Made by a program: the position numbers and the translations under genes. A stretch of DNA of 64,000 bases. Source: an uncultured Cycloclasticus sp. (GTDB lineage: Bacteria; Pseudomonadota; Gammaproteobacteria; Methylococcales; Cycloclasticaceae). How positions within the stretch are numbered: position 1 is the stretch's first letter; each line of letters starts with the position of its first letter. The stretch covers positions 62,001 to 126,000 of the forward strand of contig CAJXTU010000005.1 of NCBI GenBank assembly GCA_913060865.1, read 5' to 3'. The notes under the pieces were generated by a model. It ran no database searches. It was given only the letters and a program-made list of their open reading frames with translations, and was not told the DNA's origin. This document shows, piece after piece, positions 43,761 to 56,375 of this stretch.

Positions 43761-45590
43761 TTATTCTACTGTTACCGATTTAGCTAAGTTACGCGGCTGA
43801 TCCACGTCTGTACCTTTTAAGACGGCTACGTGGTAAGCCAATAGCTGAAGCGGCACCGTGTAGATAATTGGCGCAACAATTTCATCGATCTCTGATACTC
43901 GAATAATTTTCAACCCATCCACTTCTTCAAATGCAGCATGAACGTCTGCAAATACAAACAATTCTCCACCGCGTGCATGCACTTCTTGCAGGTTCGATTT
44001 TAATTTTTCCAACAAATCATTATTCGGCGCAACAGCTACCACTGGCATTTGGTCATCCACTAATGCTAAAGGCCCATGTTTTAACTCGCCTGCTGGGTAG
44101 GCTTCTGCATGGATGTATGAAATTTCTTTTAGCTTTAAGGCACCCTCCATTGCAACGGGATATTGCTCACCTCGACCTAAGAATAACGCATTATGTTTAT
44201 CGCTAAATGTCTTCGCGAATTCTATAATTTCAGGTTCCAGGCGAAGCACTTCAGCCACTTGCTCAGGCAAAATTTCCAGCTGCTTTACAATCTCTACGTG
44301 CTTCTTGTCATTAATTTTATGATGTTTACCCAACGCAATAACTAACAATAACAGCGCTGTTAATTGCGTGGTAAACGCCTTCGTTGAAGCAACGCCTATT
44401 TCTGGTCCGGCTCTGGTCATTAATGCCCATTCGGATTCTCGGACCAATGAACTTTCCGGTACGTTACAAATCGTCAATGTATGCGCATAACCAAGCTCAG
44501 CAGAGGCTTGCAGAGCCGCCAATGTGTCTGCCGTTTCTCCAGACTGAGATATAGTGACAAACAACGTTTTGTTTTTAACGATATGTGGCCGATACCTAAA
44601 TTCACTGGCCACTTCAATATGGCAAGGTAGACCCGCAATAGACTCAAACCAATACTTTGCAACTAACCCGGCATGGAAACTGGTTCCACACGCTACAATT
44701 TGAACTTCCTCTATACTTTCAAATGCTTTTTCTGCCTCATTACCAAAACAGCTTGCTGCTACACGACCATTCTCAATTCGGCCATCAAGCGTCTGCTTGA
44801 GAACGGCTGCCTGTTCGAAAATTTCTTTTTGCATGTAGTGGTCATAATCACCTAAACCCGTTTCACCTGCTTGTAATTTGGTTTTATTAACCTTGCGCTT
44901 AACCTGTTCACCTTGCTCATTGTATATAGTCACACTTGAACAACTAATGTCAGCCACATCACCTTCTTCTAAATAAATGAAGTGCTCCGCTTCCCCTAAC
45001 AATGCAAATACATCAGATGCGATAAAATGCTCATTTTCACCAATACCAATCACCAGAGGGCTACCTTTTCTCACAGCTACTAGGTGTTCGCCATTACCTT
45101 TTTCTACAACTCCTAGCGCATACGCACCATCTAACGTTTTAACCGTGTCTTGAACTGCCTTGAGTAAGTCATTACTTTTCTCATAGGCATCAGAAATCGC
45201 ATGGACAATGACTTCGGTATCAGTTTCAGAGTCAAATTCATGACCAGATTCGAGCTGTTGCTTACGTAATAACTCATAATTTTCGATAATACCATTGTGT
45301 ACTAACGCAATATCTTGGCAGGTATGTGGATGTGCATTTGCTTCTGATGGCACGCCATGTGTTGCCCAACGAGTATGAGCGATTCCACAGAACCCAGACA
45401 AAGGATTACCTTCTATTCGGTCTTGAAGGTTTTTTACTTTCCCTTCTGTACGCCGCCTTTCTATTTCACCATTGCCTGCAATAACAGCCACCCCAGATGA
45501 ATCATATCCACGGTATTCAAGCCTTTGTAGGCCTTTTACTAAAACCCCTGTTATATCTCTTTGTGCCACTGCACCAACTATTCCACACAT
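43761..45590 (-). CDS. glmS: Glutamine-fructose-6-phosphate aminotransferase (isomerizing)
   Basis: A 609-residue cytosolic enzyme that makes glucosamine 6-phosphate for cell wall and LPS. Cys2 (MCGIVGA) is the glutaminase nucleophile, with HTRWATHG and EYRGYDSSG following. Two SIS domains carry CGTSFHAGLVAKYW, TISQSGETADTLAAL and AEAYPAGELKHGPLAL, and the C-terminus is DQPRNLAKSVTVE. It lies 10 bases after glmU in the same operon, as in many gammaproteobacteria. Confidence 0.98.
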   Translation of the reverse strand: MCGIVGAVAQRDITGVLVKGLQRLEYRGYDSSGVAVIAGNGEIERRRTEGKVKNLQDRIEGNPLSGFCGIAHTRWATHGVPSEANAHPHTCQDIALVHNGIIENYELLRKQQLESGHEFDSETDTEVIVHAISDAYEKSNDLLKAVQDTVKTLDGAYALGVVEKGNGEHLVAVRKGSPLVIGIGENEHFIASDVFALLGEAEHFIYLEEGDVADISCSSVTIYNEQGEQVKRKVNKTKLQAGETGLGDYDHYMQKEIFEQAAVLKQTLDGRIENGRVAASCFGNEAEKAFESIEEVQIVACGTSFHAGLVAKYWFESIAGLPCHIEVASEFRYRPHIVKNKTLFVTISQSGETADTLAALQASAELGYAHTLTICNVPESSLVRESEWALMTRAGPEIGVASTKAFTTQLTALLLLVIALGKHHKINDKKHVEIVKQLEILPEQVAEVLRLEPEIIEFAKTFSDKHNALFLGRGEQYPVAMEGALKLKEISYIHAEAYPAGELKHGPLALVDDQMPVVAVAPNNDLLEKLKSNLQEVHARGGELFVFADVHAAFEEVDGLKIIRVSEIDEIVAPIIYTVPLQLLAYHVAVLKGTDVDQPRNLAKSVTVE

Positions 45591-45600
45591 ATAAATCCTT

Positions 45601-46959
45601 TTAATTCTTAACCGGTTTTTTCCAGCTCTTTAAAGTTATTTGTTTTGCTCTTGTAACCGTTAACGTATCTGCTGGAGCATCCTTAGAAAGCGTAGTACCC
45701 GCACCCAACGTAGCCTCAGCACCTACCGTAATAGGAGCAACTAACTGTGTGCCTGAACCGATAAAGGCGCCATCTTTAATTTCAGTTTTATGTTTATTAA
45801 CACCATCGTAATTACAGGTGATCGTACCCGCACCAACATTCACGCCTTTGCCTATCTCAGCATCACCTATATAGCTTAAATGATTAACCTTTGAACCTGC
45901 TCCAATTGTTGTTTTTTTAATTTCAACAAAATTACCAATATGTACATCATTTGCCAGTTCTGCGCCCGGACGAAGCCTAGCAAAAGGCCCAATAGTGCTA
46001 TTTTTACCAACAATACAGTTTTCCAAAACCGAATTCGCTTTAATCACAACACCATCTGAAATAACTGCATTTTGTATCACACAGTTTGGACCAATATGTA
46101 CATTCTTCCCTAAGCTAACGCGCCCTTCAAATACATTATTAACATCAATATAAATATCGCTTCCCGTAAGAATGATGTCACCTCGAATGTCGATTCGGGC
46201 TTTATCGGCTAATGTAACCCCTAAACCCATCAATTCAAGCGCTTTAAGCTGTTGATATTCCCTTTCTAATTCATTTAGTTGGATTTTAGAATTAACGCCT
46301 TGTACTTCAAATTCATTATCAGGGTGAATGCTCTTGATAAGCACACCCTCATTCACCGCCATTTCGATGATATCTGTTAGATAGTACTCCCCTTGCGCGT
46401 TGTTATTGTTCAGCCGACCTAACCATTCAATAAGCTTTGCACCCTTAACCGCCATAATCCCTGTATTAACTTCATCAAGTAATAATTCAGTTTCAGATGC
46501 ATCTTTTTGTTCAACTATTTTAGTAACCTTATTGTTTACTCTGACAATTCGACCGTATCCATCAGGGTTTGCTAGCCTTACTGTCAGTAATGACATAGAT
46601 CGGTCGCCCACAGCCCCAACCATTTGTTCGAGCGTAGTCGATTTGATTAACGGTACGTCACCATACAAAATTAAAACAACATCATTTTTGTCGATAAGAT
46701 CTAGCGCCTGTTTAACTGCATGACCGGTACCCAATTGCTCAGTTTGCTCGACCCAAGAAATATTAAATCCAGAATGCGCTTGCTTAACCTGTTCACCATC
46801 ATGCCCATAAACGACGAGAACCTTGCTATCTAACTCTTTAGCAGACTCAACAACCCTTTGAAGCATAGATTTACCTGCAATCTCATGAAGTACTTTGGCT
46901 TTTTCTGACACCATCCGCGTACCTTTCCCCGCGGCGAGAATAATTGTTTTTAAATTCAT
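45601..46959 (-). CDS. glmU: Bifunctional UDP-N-acetylglucosamine pyrophosphorylase/GlcN-1-P acetyltransferase
   Basis: A 452-residue enzyme. The N-terminal uridylyltransferase domain has AAGKGTRM, LYGDVPLI and NPDGYGRIVR. The C-terminal left-handed beta-helix has hexapeptide repeats and the acetyltransferase block KTEIKDGAFIGSGTQLVAPI. It gives UDP-GlcNAc, the precursor of peptidoglycan and lipid A. It lies between the ATP synthase terminator and glmS. Confidence 0.98.
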   Translation of the reverse strand: MNLKTIILAAGKGTRMVSEKAKVLHEIAGKSMLQRVVESAKELDSKVLVVYGHDGEQVKQAHSGFNISWVEQTEQLGTGHAVKQALDLIDKNDVVLILYGDVPLIKSTTLEQMVGAVGDRSMSLLTVRLANPDGYGRIVRVNNKVTKIVEQKDASETELLLDEVNTGIMAVKGAKLIEWLGRLNNNNAQGEYYLTDIIEMAVNEGVLIKSIHPDNEFEVQGVNSKIQLNELEREYQQLKALELMGLGVTLADKARIDIRGDIILTGSDIYIDVNNVFEGRVSLGKNVHIGPNCVIQNAVISDGVVIKANSVLENCIVGKNSTIGPFARLRPGAELANDVHIGNFVEIKKTTIGAGSKVNHLSYIGDAEIGKGVNVGAGTITCNYDGVNKHKTEIKDGAFIGSGTQLVAPITVGAEATLGAGTTLSKDAPADTLTVTRAKQITLKSWKKPVKN

Positions 46960-47000
46960 ATTTAATGGTATTTTTATATTTGAACCAGTTTAACAGGTAT

Positions 47001-47026
47001 AAAAAAACCCGCCTAATGCGGGTTTC
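47001..47026 (-). terminator. Rho-independent terminator of the ATP synthase operon
   Basis: On the minus strand AACCCGC and GCGGGTT form a stem around ATTAG, followed by a T run. It lies 75 bases past the atpC stop codon and before glmU, so glmUS probably has its own promoter or depends on read-through. Confidence 0.9.
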
Positions 47027-47100
47027 AATTTGTTAATCATCAAAACTTAAGTTTAAGCGCACCAATATCTTTTACACAATTTATGATGTTACTGTTAGTT

Positions 47101-47517
47101 TTAACGTGACTTTCTCAAGCGACTAATCGCTTGTAATTGGGCCGCTGCTTCCGCCAATTCAGCTTGTGCTTTAGCAAAATCAATGTCTGATGATTTATCG
47201 GCTAAAGCCTCTTCCGCTTGTTTCTTAGCCGCCAGAGCCTTAGCCTCATCAAGGTCATCCGCTCTAATAGCTGTATCTGCTAATACTGTAACAAGGTGCG
47301 GCTGGACCTCTAATATACCGCCAGAAATAAAGAAACCTAACTCTTCCTTTCCCGTATTAACCCTAACTTCTCCAGGCTTTAAGCGAGTAACCAGTGGTGC
47401 ATGTCGTGGTGCAATACCCAACTCACCCAACTCACCCGGCGCAAAGACCATCTCAGCTAAACCAGCATAAATAGACGCTTCTGCACTTACAATATCTACA
47501 TGTATTGTCATGCTCAT
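47101..47517 (-). CDS. atpC: ATP synthase F1 subunit epsilon
   Basis: A 138-residue subunit that links the gamma stalk to the c-ring and inhibits ATP hydrolysis. The N-terminal beta-sandwich has [38 protein letters not shown], here split for reading, and the C-terminal part is a helical hairpin rich in Ala, Glu and Lys. Last gene of the atp operon, 15 bases after atpD. Confidence 0.97.
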   Translation of the reverse strand: MSMTIHVDIVSAEASIYAGLAEMVFAPGELGELGIAPRHAPLVTRLKPGEVRVNTGKEELGFFISGGILEVQPHLVTVLADTAIRADDLDEAKALAAKKQAEEALADKSSDIDFAKAQAELAEAAAQLQAISRLRKSR

Positions 47518-47532
47518 TTTAGACCCTTTTTA

Positions 47533-48924
<1,392 letters not shown>

Positions 48925-48977
48925 TCAATAGTCTTAATTTAAATTTTTTTGTATAGCCTTCGGCCATAAGTCTCGTT

Positions 48978-49066
48978 GAAGCAAAAATGCTTCCCTACTG
49001 TTTATTCAGCCTATGCTCATAACGCATAGGTGTCGTTGTTGCCAAAGGCTTAACCTCCGACTGAAT
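48978..49066 (-). promoter_or_regulatory. Folded mRNA segment between atpG and atpD
   Basis: Three nested or adjacent stems are visible: CCTATGC/GCATAGG (49010-49016 with 49024-49030), ATTCAG/CTGAAT enclosing it (49004-49009 with 49061-49066), and GAAGCA/TGCTTC (48978-48983 with 48988-48993). They could act in processing or translation control of the beta subunit. No T-run typical of a terminator follows. Confidence 0.4.
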
Positions 49067-49072
49067 ACAACG

Positions 49073-49936
49073 TTAAACTGCTGCTGCGCCAGCAACAATT
49101 TCCGACAATTCTTGTGTAATTGCTGCTTGCCTTGCTTTGTTATAAATTAGTTGCAACTCATCAATCAAGGTACCAGCATTATCTGAGGCACTTTTCATTG
49201 CGACCATTCGAGCAGCTTGTTCACAGGCATTGTTTTCTAGCACACCTTGATAGACTAAAGATTCAACATATCTAATCAACAATTGATCCAATACTTCTTT
49301 AGCATCAGGTTCATAAATATAATCCCAGTGATGCGTTAGTTGGTCATCTAACTCTTCAGTATAGACTGGTAATAACTGCGTGATCTCTGGCGTCTGAGTC
49401 ATCGTATTTACATAGTCATTATGGGCTATATAAAAACGATCAATCTTACCTTCGTCATACTCAGTCAGCATTCCTTTAACTACGCCAATGATATCTTCTA
49501 ACAAAGGTGTCTCACCGATATGTGTCACAGAGCCAAGTACGTTACCACCTAAACGCCCTAAAAAGCCTTCGCCTTTTGAGCCAATAGAGGCCATCACTAC
49601 TTCTGTTCCTTCTTCGTTCCAATCTTTAAGCTGGCCAACGAATTTACGAAATAAATTTGAGTTTAATCCACCACACAAACCACGGTCACTACTAATAAGT
49701 ATTATGCCAACACGCTTACACTCTCTCTCGGCCAAGTAAGGGTGTTTATATTCTGATCTAGCTTGTGCCAAATGGCGAATAACCTGACCCATTTTCTTAG
49801 CATAGGGACGTGCTGCCAAGACGCGTTCCTGTGTTTTACGCATCTTACTTGCAGCGACCATTTCCATTGCGCGTGTTATTTTCTGCGTACTTTGAACACT
49901 CGCAATTTTGGTCTTGATTTCTTTTCCGACTGCCAT
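49073..49936 (-). CDS. atpG: ATP synthase F1 subunit gamma
   Basis: A 287-residue rotor stalk. The N-terminal coiled-coil begins [32 protein letters not shown], abbreviated here by its conserved part [28 protein letters not shown] and the C-terminal helix [20 protein letters not shown] are typical. It starts 12 bases after atpA. Confidence 0.98.
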   Translation of the reverse strand: MAVGKEIKTKIASVQSTQKITRAMEMVAASKMRKTQERVLAARPYAKKMGQVIRHLAQARSEYKHPYLAERECKRVGIILISSDRGLCGGLNSNLFRKFVGQLKDWNEEGTEVVMASIGSKGEGFLGRLGGNVLGSVTHIGETPLLEDIIGVVKGMLTEYDEGKIDRFYIAHNDYVNTMTQTPEITQLLPVYTEELDDQLTHHWDYIYEPDAKEVLDQLLIRYVESLVYQGVLENNACEQAARMVAMKSASDNAGTLIDELQLIYNKARQAAITQELSEIVAGAAAV

Positions 49937-49948
49937 AGCTTTTCTCGC

Positions 49949-51490
49949 TTACCAGGTTTGTGTTTTTACAAACTCTTCGATGGAAGATTTCAATTCCGCA
50001 ATGATGTCGTCATTATAATTACCTTCATTACCAATTGCTGCCACTACGTCTGCCTTCTCTCGTTCCATATAAGCATGTAAAGCTGCTTCGAAATCTAGCA
50101 CTTTATCCACGTCAACGGCATCAATAAAACCTTCGTTGGCTGCAAATAATGATATTGACATTTGTGGCACACTTAACGGTGCGTATTGATTCTGTTTCAT
50201 CAATTCGGTCACACGAATACCACGATCTATCTGTGCTTTAGTAGCCGCATCTAGATCTGAAGCAAACTGCGCAAACGCTGCCAATTCACGATACTGTGCT
50301 AAATCAAGGCGTGTACCACCACCTAGTTTTTTAACTGATTTAGTTTGTGCTGCTCCACCTACTCGCGACACTGATAAGCCAGCATTAACTGCAGGACGAA
50401 TACCGGCATTAAACAAATCTGTTTCTAGGAAGATTTGGCCATCTGTAATAGAAATTACGTTAGTTGGAACAAAAGCTGATACGTCACCCGCTTGAGTTTC
50501 AATAATTGGTAACGCCGTTAATGAGCCTGTTTTACCTTTTACCTTACCGCTTGTTAACTTTTCAACTTCTTCAGCGTTAATACGAGCAGCTCGCTCCAAT
50601 AATCTTGAATGAAGGTAGAAGACATCACCCGGGTACGCTTCACGTCCTGGTGGACGACGAAGTAATAATGAAATTTGACGGTATGCCCATGCTTGTTTTG
50701 TTAAATCATCGTAAATGATTAACGCATCTTCGCCTTTATCACGGAAGTACTCGCCCATTGCACAACCAGCATAAGGTGCAATAAATTGTAGTGCTGGAGA
50801 GTCCGCAGCGCCCGCAACAACAACTGTTGTATGCGCCATCGCACCGTGCTCTTCAAGTTTTTTTACAACGTTAGCAATAGATGATTGCTTTTGACCAATA
50901 GCAACATAAACACACTTGATGCCTTTACCTTTTTGGTTAATGATCGCATCAATGGCAATCGCTGTTTTACCCGTTTGACGGTCACCAATGATTAGCTCAC
51001 GTTGGCCACGACCTAGTGGGATCATGGCGTCAATGGACTTAAGACCTGTTTGTACAGGTTCATCAACTGATTTACGTGCAATAACACCCGGTGCAATACG
51101 CTCAACGGGGGATGATGACTCAGCATCAACCGCGCCTTTGCCGTCAATAGGAGCACCTAAAGCATCAACCACACGACCCAGTAATGCCTCGCCTGTTGGA
51201 ACCTCTAAAATGCGTCCTGTACATTTTACGCTATCACCTTCTGAAAGGTGCAAGTAGGAACCCATGATAACAACACCCACGGAATCTCTTTCTAAGTTAA
51301 GCGCCATACCGTATGTTCCGCCAGGGAACTCCAACATCTCGCCTTGCATTGCATCTGACAGGCCATGTACTCGAGCAATACCGTCTGTTAAAGAAACGAT
51401 TGTGCCTTCAGTTTTAGCTTCTACGTCTGTATCGAAGTTTTCGATTTTTTTCTTGATAAGATCACTTATCTCGGATGGATTTAGTTGCAT
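49949..51490 (-). CDS. atpA: ATP synthase F1 subunit alpha
   Basis: A 513-residue regulatory subunit of the F1 head. It has Walker [26 protein letters not shown], the arginine-finger region [14 protein letters not shown] and the N-terminal helix that meets delta. It lies between atpH (14-base gap) and atpG. Confidence 0.98.
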   Translation of the reverse strand: MQLNPSEISDLIKKKIENFDTDVEAKTEGTIVSLTDGIARVHGLSDAMQGEMLEFPGGTYGMALNLERDSVGVVIMGSYLHLSEGDSVKCTGRILEVPTGEALLGRVVDALGAPIDGKGAVDAESSSPVERIAPGVIARKSVDEPVQTGLKSIDAMIPLGRGQRELIIGDRQTGKTAIAIDAIINQKGKGIKCVYVAIGQKQSSIANVVKKLEEHGAMAHTTVVVAGAADSPALQFIAPYAGCAMGEYFRDKGEDALIIYDDLTKQAWAYRQISLLLRRPPGREAYPGDVFYLHSRLLERAARINAEEVEKLTSGKVKGKTGSLTALPIIETQAGDVSAFVPTNVISITDGQIFLETDLFNAGIRPAVNAGLSVSRVGGAAQTKSVKKLGGGTRLDLAQYRELAAFAQFASDLDAATKAQIDRGIRVTELMKQNQYAPLSVPQMSISLFAANEGFIDAVDVDKVLDFEAALHAYMEREKADVVAAIGNEGNYNDDIIAELKSSIEEFVKTQTW

Positions 51491-51504
51491 CGTTTTTACC
51501 TTTG

Positions 51505-52038
51505 CTATTTTAGCTTATTAGCCAATTGTTTAATCTGACTATTTAAAGAGCCGTCAATCACTTTATCACCAGCACGAATTATCATGCCGCCTATTAAGCT
51601 TGAATCCTCTTCAACGTTAATCGTTACTTTTTTACCGAATGAGTCTGATAAGGATACACTTAATTTACCCTTATCTTCGTCAGTCATAGGAAAGGCTGAT
51701 ATTACTTTCACACCAAGCTCTCCGCATTTTTCAGCTTTTTTAATTTCGTACTGGTTGGTAATTTCGCTGGTTAATGACAAGCGATTGTTTTTAGTCAGTA
51801 GCTTAACGAAGTTGACCCCTCTAGCATCCATTTGACCTTCACAAATACCAGTTATGGCATTCTCTAGGTCACTTTTGGATAATTTTGGGTTATCTACTAG
51901 CTTCTTGACTTGTTCGTCACTCATGACTAGATTTAAAAAACCTAACATTTTTGACCATTGGTCAAGCTCACCTTTTTCATCTGCCATTAAGAACACAGCT
52001 TCAGCATAAGGTCTCGCAAGCGCTGCTAACTCAGCCAT
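51505..52038 (-). CDS. atpH: ATP synthase F1 subunit delta
   Basis: A 177-residue peripheral-stalk cap joining F1 to subunit b. The N-terminal helix [17 protein letters not shown] and the C-terminal [23 protein letters not shown] are family hallmarks. Its ATG shares one base with the atpF stop (TAATG), so translation is coupled. Confidence 0.97.
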   Translation of the reverse strand: MAELAALARPYAEAVFLMADEKGELDQWSKMLGFLNLVMSDEQVKKLVDNPKLSKSDLENAITGICEGQMDARGVNFVKLLTKNNRLSLTSEITNQYEIKKAEKCGELGVKVISAFPMTDEDKGKLSVSLSDSFGKKVTINVEEDSSLIGGMIIRAGDKVIDGSLNSQIKQLANKLK

Positions 52039-52517
52039 TAAACCGCACCTAATTTGCCACTGATATCGTCAATGATAACTTGGTGCTTGGACGCATCGAT
52101 TTCGCTTTTAATAATTTTCTCTGCCGCCGATATGGCTAGAACAGACACCTGCTGACGAAGCTCTTCACGTGCACTAGCAATTTCTTGCTCAATTTCTGCT
52201 TCCACACCTTTCTTAACTTTCGCCGCTTCTTCTGCTGCTTTGCCTTTGGCTTCTTCTACCATTTCACCAGCGCGTACATTGGCCAGATTAATAATATCCG
52301 ATGCTTCAGCCCGGGCTTCTTGTAACACTTCTTTAGCGCGCTTTTCTGCTAATTCATGTTCCTTTTGACCACGCTCACCGGCAGCTAAACCTTCAGCGAT
52401 TTTACTTTTTCGTTCTTCCATAGCTGCCATTAATGGCGGCCATACATATTTCATGCAGAACCAAACGAACATAAAAAATGCTATCGTTTGGCCTATTAGG
52501 GTTGCATTAATATTCAT
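52038..52517 (-). CDS. atpF: ATP synthase F0 subunit b
   Basis: A 159-residue subunit. One N-terminal membrane helix (MNINATLIGQTIAFFMFVWF) is followed by a long charged coiled-coil rich in Ala, Glu and Lys that forms the peripheral stalk. The length matches E. coli b (156). It lies 36 bases after atpE. Confidence 0.97.
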   Translation of the reverse strand: MNINATLIGQTIAFFMFVWFCMKYVWPPLMAAMEERKSKIAEGLAAGERGQKEHELAEKRAKEVLQEARAEASDIINLANVRAGEMVEEAKGKAAEEAAKVKKGVEAEIEQEIASAREELRQQVSVLAISAAEKIIKSEIDASKHQVIIDDISGKLGAV

Positions 52518-52553
52518 TATTAAGCCTTAGTTTAGGGTTAATCTTCGTTTAAT

Positions 52554-52799
<246 letters not shown>

Positions 52800-52829
52800 C
52801 TATTGAGTTTACTAAAATTAATAAAAAAA

Positions 52830-54027
<1,198 letters not shown>

Positions 54028-54088
54028 TTTATAATGCTCGTCGCATTCAGCCGCCCATTATAATTTTTGCCGCACCTCATAGTCAAGT

Positions 54089-54937
54089 TTATTTAAAATG
54101 ACCTAACACACCCTCTAATTCATCCAATGATGAAAATTGAATAACTATCTTTCCATCTCCTTTACTAGAGTGGCTAATCTTCACATTAGCACCTAGTTTC
54201 TCTGCAATATCCTGCTCCAGCCTCTCAACGTCAGGGTCTTTCACTAGGGTGCTTTTCTTTTCTCCGCCACTTTTTAGCACTCGCTTTACCATTGCTTCTG
54301 TTGCGCGCACCGACAAGCCGCCGGCCACTACTTTACTGACTACGCTTGATTGTTGTGACTCACTCAAGGCTAATAAGGCTCTTCCGTGCCCCATTTCAAT
54401 TTTTCCAGCTCGAAGACTTTCTTTTGCCTCCTGACCTAACTCTAATAAACGTAATAGATTACTGACCGCAGCCCTTGATCTACCCACTGCATCCGCTCCC
54501 TGCTGATGCGTCATCTCAAACTCATTAATTAGTCGCTGCAAGGCCTCCGACTCATCCAGTATATTTAAATTTTCTCGTTGAATATTTTCGATCAATGAAA
54601 TAGCAATTGCCGAACGATCGTCAACGTCATTAATGACCACATCAACATCTTGCAGCCCCGCTAATTGTGCTGCCCTCCAGCGTCGTTCGCCAGCTAAAAT
54701 TTCATAGCTATTAGCACCAACAGGACGTACAACAATCGGCTGAATAATTCCCTGCGCGCTAATCGAATCAGCTAATTCTTGAAGTTGAATCTGATCAAAC
54801 TCTGTTCTTGGCTGATATTTGCCGCGTTGTAATAAATCTATCGGCAATTTAGTGGCTTCTTTTTTGACGTTACCTGTTACTGATTGGCTTAATAGCGCAT
54901 CTAGCCCTCGGCCTAGGCCTCTTTTCTTTATAGACAT
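54089..54937 (-). CDS. parB: Chromosome partitioning protein ParB
   Basis: A 282-residue DNA-binding CTPase. The N-terminus KKRGLGRGLDALL is typical, followed by RGKYQPRTEFD, the CTP-binding GERRWRAAQLAG and ENIQRENLNILDEAEALQ-like residues, a helix-turn-helix with GRSRAAVSNLLRLLEL, and a C-terminal dimer domain. It loads on parS sites; no full parS palindrome was found in the window. It overlaps parA by 10 bases. Confidence 0.97.
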   Translation of the reverse strand: MSIKKRGLGRGLDALLSQSVTGNVKKEATKLPIDLLQRGKYQPRTEFDQIQLQELADSISAQGIIQPIVVRPVGANSYEILAGERRWRAAQLAGLQDVDVVINDVDDRSAIAISLIENIQRENLNILDESEALQRLINEFEMTHQQGADAVGRSRAAVSNLLRLLELGQEAKESLRAGKIEMGHGRALLALSESQQSSVVSKVVAGGLSVRATEAMVKRVLKSGGEKKSTLVKDPDVERLEQDIAEKLGANVKISHSSKGDGKIVIQFSSLDELEGVLGHFK

Positions 54938-55710
54938 TTTTTATCCTGGTCATATTTCTCATCAAGTTCACGCGCCAAATCCATATAAGCTTGCGCACCA
55001 CGTGAACTTTTATCATAAAGAATAGCGGGCAAGCCAAAACTAGGAGCCTCGGCAAGCCTTATGTTTCTTGGCACAACCGTTTCGAATACCCTATCGGAGA
55101 AATGCGTCATTAATTGCTCACTCACGTCCCGAGTTAATCGACTACGCCCATCAAACATCGTCCTCAACAGACCCTCTAATACCAGTTCTTTATTTACTGT
55201 TTCCTGTACCTGTTTCAACGTATCCATTAAAGATGACAAGCCTTCAAGAGCGAAGTACTCGCACTGCATCGGCACTAACACACTATCCGCGGCAACCAGC
55301 GCATTGACCGTTAACATATTCATTGACGGTGGGCAGTCGATGAATATGTAATCATAGTCAACCAGCAAGCTAGCCAACGCTTTTTTTAAACGACTTTCAC
55401 GGTGGCCAACGTCTAACAAGTGCACCTCCGCACCTGCAAGATCCATATTGCTAGGTAATACATGGTGCTTGATATTGTCTGAACTGACGACCGCTAGAAG
55501 AGGGTCACAATCTTCCAGCAAGACATCGTAGCAAGACCATTCAATATCCTGCTTATTCACACCACTACCCATCGTCGCATTACCTTGAGGGTCCATATCA
55601 ACCAGTAACACTCGTCGGCCCAGCTCAGCGACCGACGCCGCTAAATTAACACTGGTTGTCGTTTTACCCACACCACCTTTTTGATTAGTAACCGCTATTA
55701 TTCTTGCCAC
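54928..55710 (-). CDS. parA: Chromosome partitioning ATPase ParA (Soj)
   Basis: A 260-residue Walker-type ATPase. The deviant Walker A motif KGGVGKTT is at residues 11-18, VLLVDMDPQGNATMG and IFIDCPPSMNMLTVNAL follow. It moves the origin region in concert with ParB. The order rsmG, parA, parB, atpI is the pseudomonad arrangement. Confidence 0.97.
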   Translation of the reverse strand: MARIIAVTNQKGGVGKTTTSVNLAASVAELGRRVLLVDMDPQGNATMGSGVNKQDIEWSCYDVLLEDCDPLLAVVSSDNIKHHVLPSNMDLAGAEVHLLDVGHRESRLKKALASLLVDYDYIFIDCPPSMNMLTVNALVAADSVLVPMQCEYFALEGLSSLMDTLKQVQETVNKELVLEGLLRTMFDGRSRLTRDVSEQLMTHFSDRVFETVVPRNIRLAEAPSFGLPAILYDKSSRGAQAYMDLARELDEKYDQDKKCL

Positions 55711-55746
55711 TTAAGCCACTCTCTCTTTAATCATAATGATGCCCAA

Positions 55747-56370
55747 CTACACAGCTGTATAAATAACCAAGTTTCTCGTAGCATCTACGTTCGGTATCAC
55801 CAGCGATTCCACGCCCACGAATTGAAATTCTTTACTCTCAATAGCCGTTGTTTCTTTTGACTTCATTGCCAGTAGCTTCCCCCCTGATGCTAACAGGTGA
55901 CGTGTTTTCGATAACAAATCTGGCATTGCGGTAAATGCACGAGCAGTTACCGTATCAAATTTTTGTTCCGGCCGATACTCCTCAACTCGTTCATGCAAGG
56001 CCACCACATTTTCTAAGCCTAACTCAATACATGCTTGCTGTATAAATCGTGTTTTTTTGGAATTGCTATCTAACAAACCAAAACGCATATCTGGTCGCGC
56101 GATTGCTAATGGTAAACCCGGCAAACCAGCGCCAGTGCCTACATCAATACAGCTATTACCGTATAAAAAGGGCAGCACTGCCAAACTGTCTAACAAATGC
56201 AAATTCACCATATCGCCTGGTTCTTTAATAGCCGACAAATTATACACACGGTTCCACTTCACCATCATACGAAGAAACTCAATAAGCTTATCTAAGCCCT
56301 CAGATGGCAACGTAATGCGCATTTCTTTAAGGCCTTGCTCTAATTGGTTCTGGTGCGATTTATTAAACAT
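55747..56370 (-). CDS. rsmG: 16S rRNA (guanine527-N7)-methyltransferase
   Basis: A 207-residue SAM-dependent methyltransferase that modifies G527 of 16S rRNA. The SAM site is in SCIDVGTGAGLPGLPLAIARP, and YNLSAIKEPGDMVNLHLLDSLA and VTARAFTAMPDLL are family blocks. It begins 5 bases after mnmG and is probably co-transcribed with it. Confidence 0.97.
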   Translation of the reverse strand: MFNKSHQNQLEQGLKEMRITLPSEGLDKLIEFLRMMVKWNRVYNLSAIKEPGDMVNLHLLDSLAVLPFLYGNSCIDVGTGAGLPGLPLAIARPDMRFGLLDSNSKKTRFIQQACIELGLENVVALHERVEEYRPEQKFDTVTARAFTAMPDLLSKTRHLLASGGKLLAMKSKETTAIESKEFQFVGVESLVIPNVDATRNLVIYTAV

Positions 56371-56375
56371 GACTA

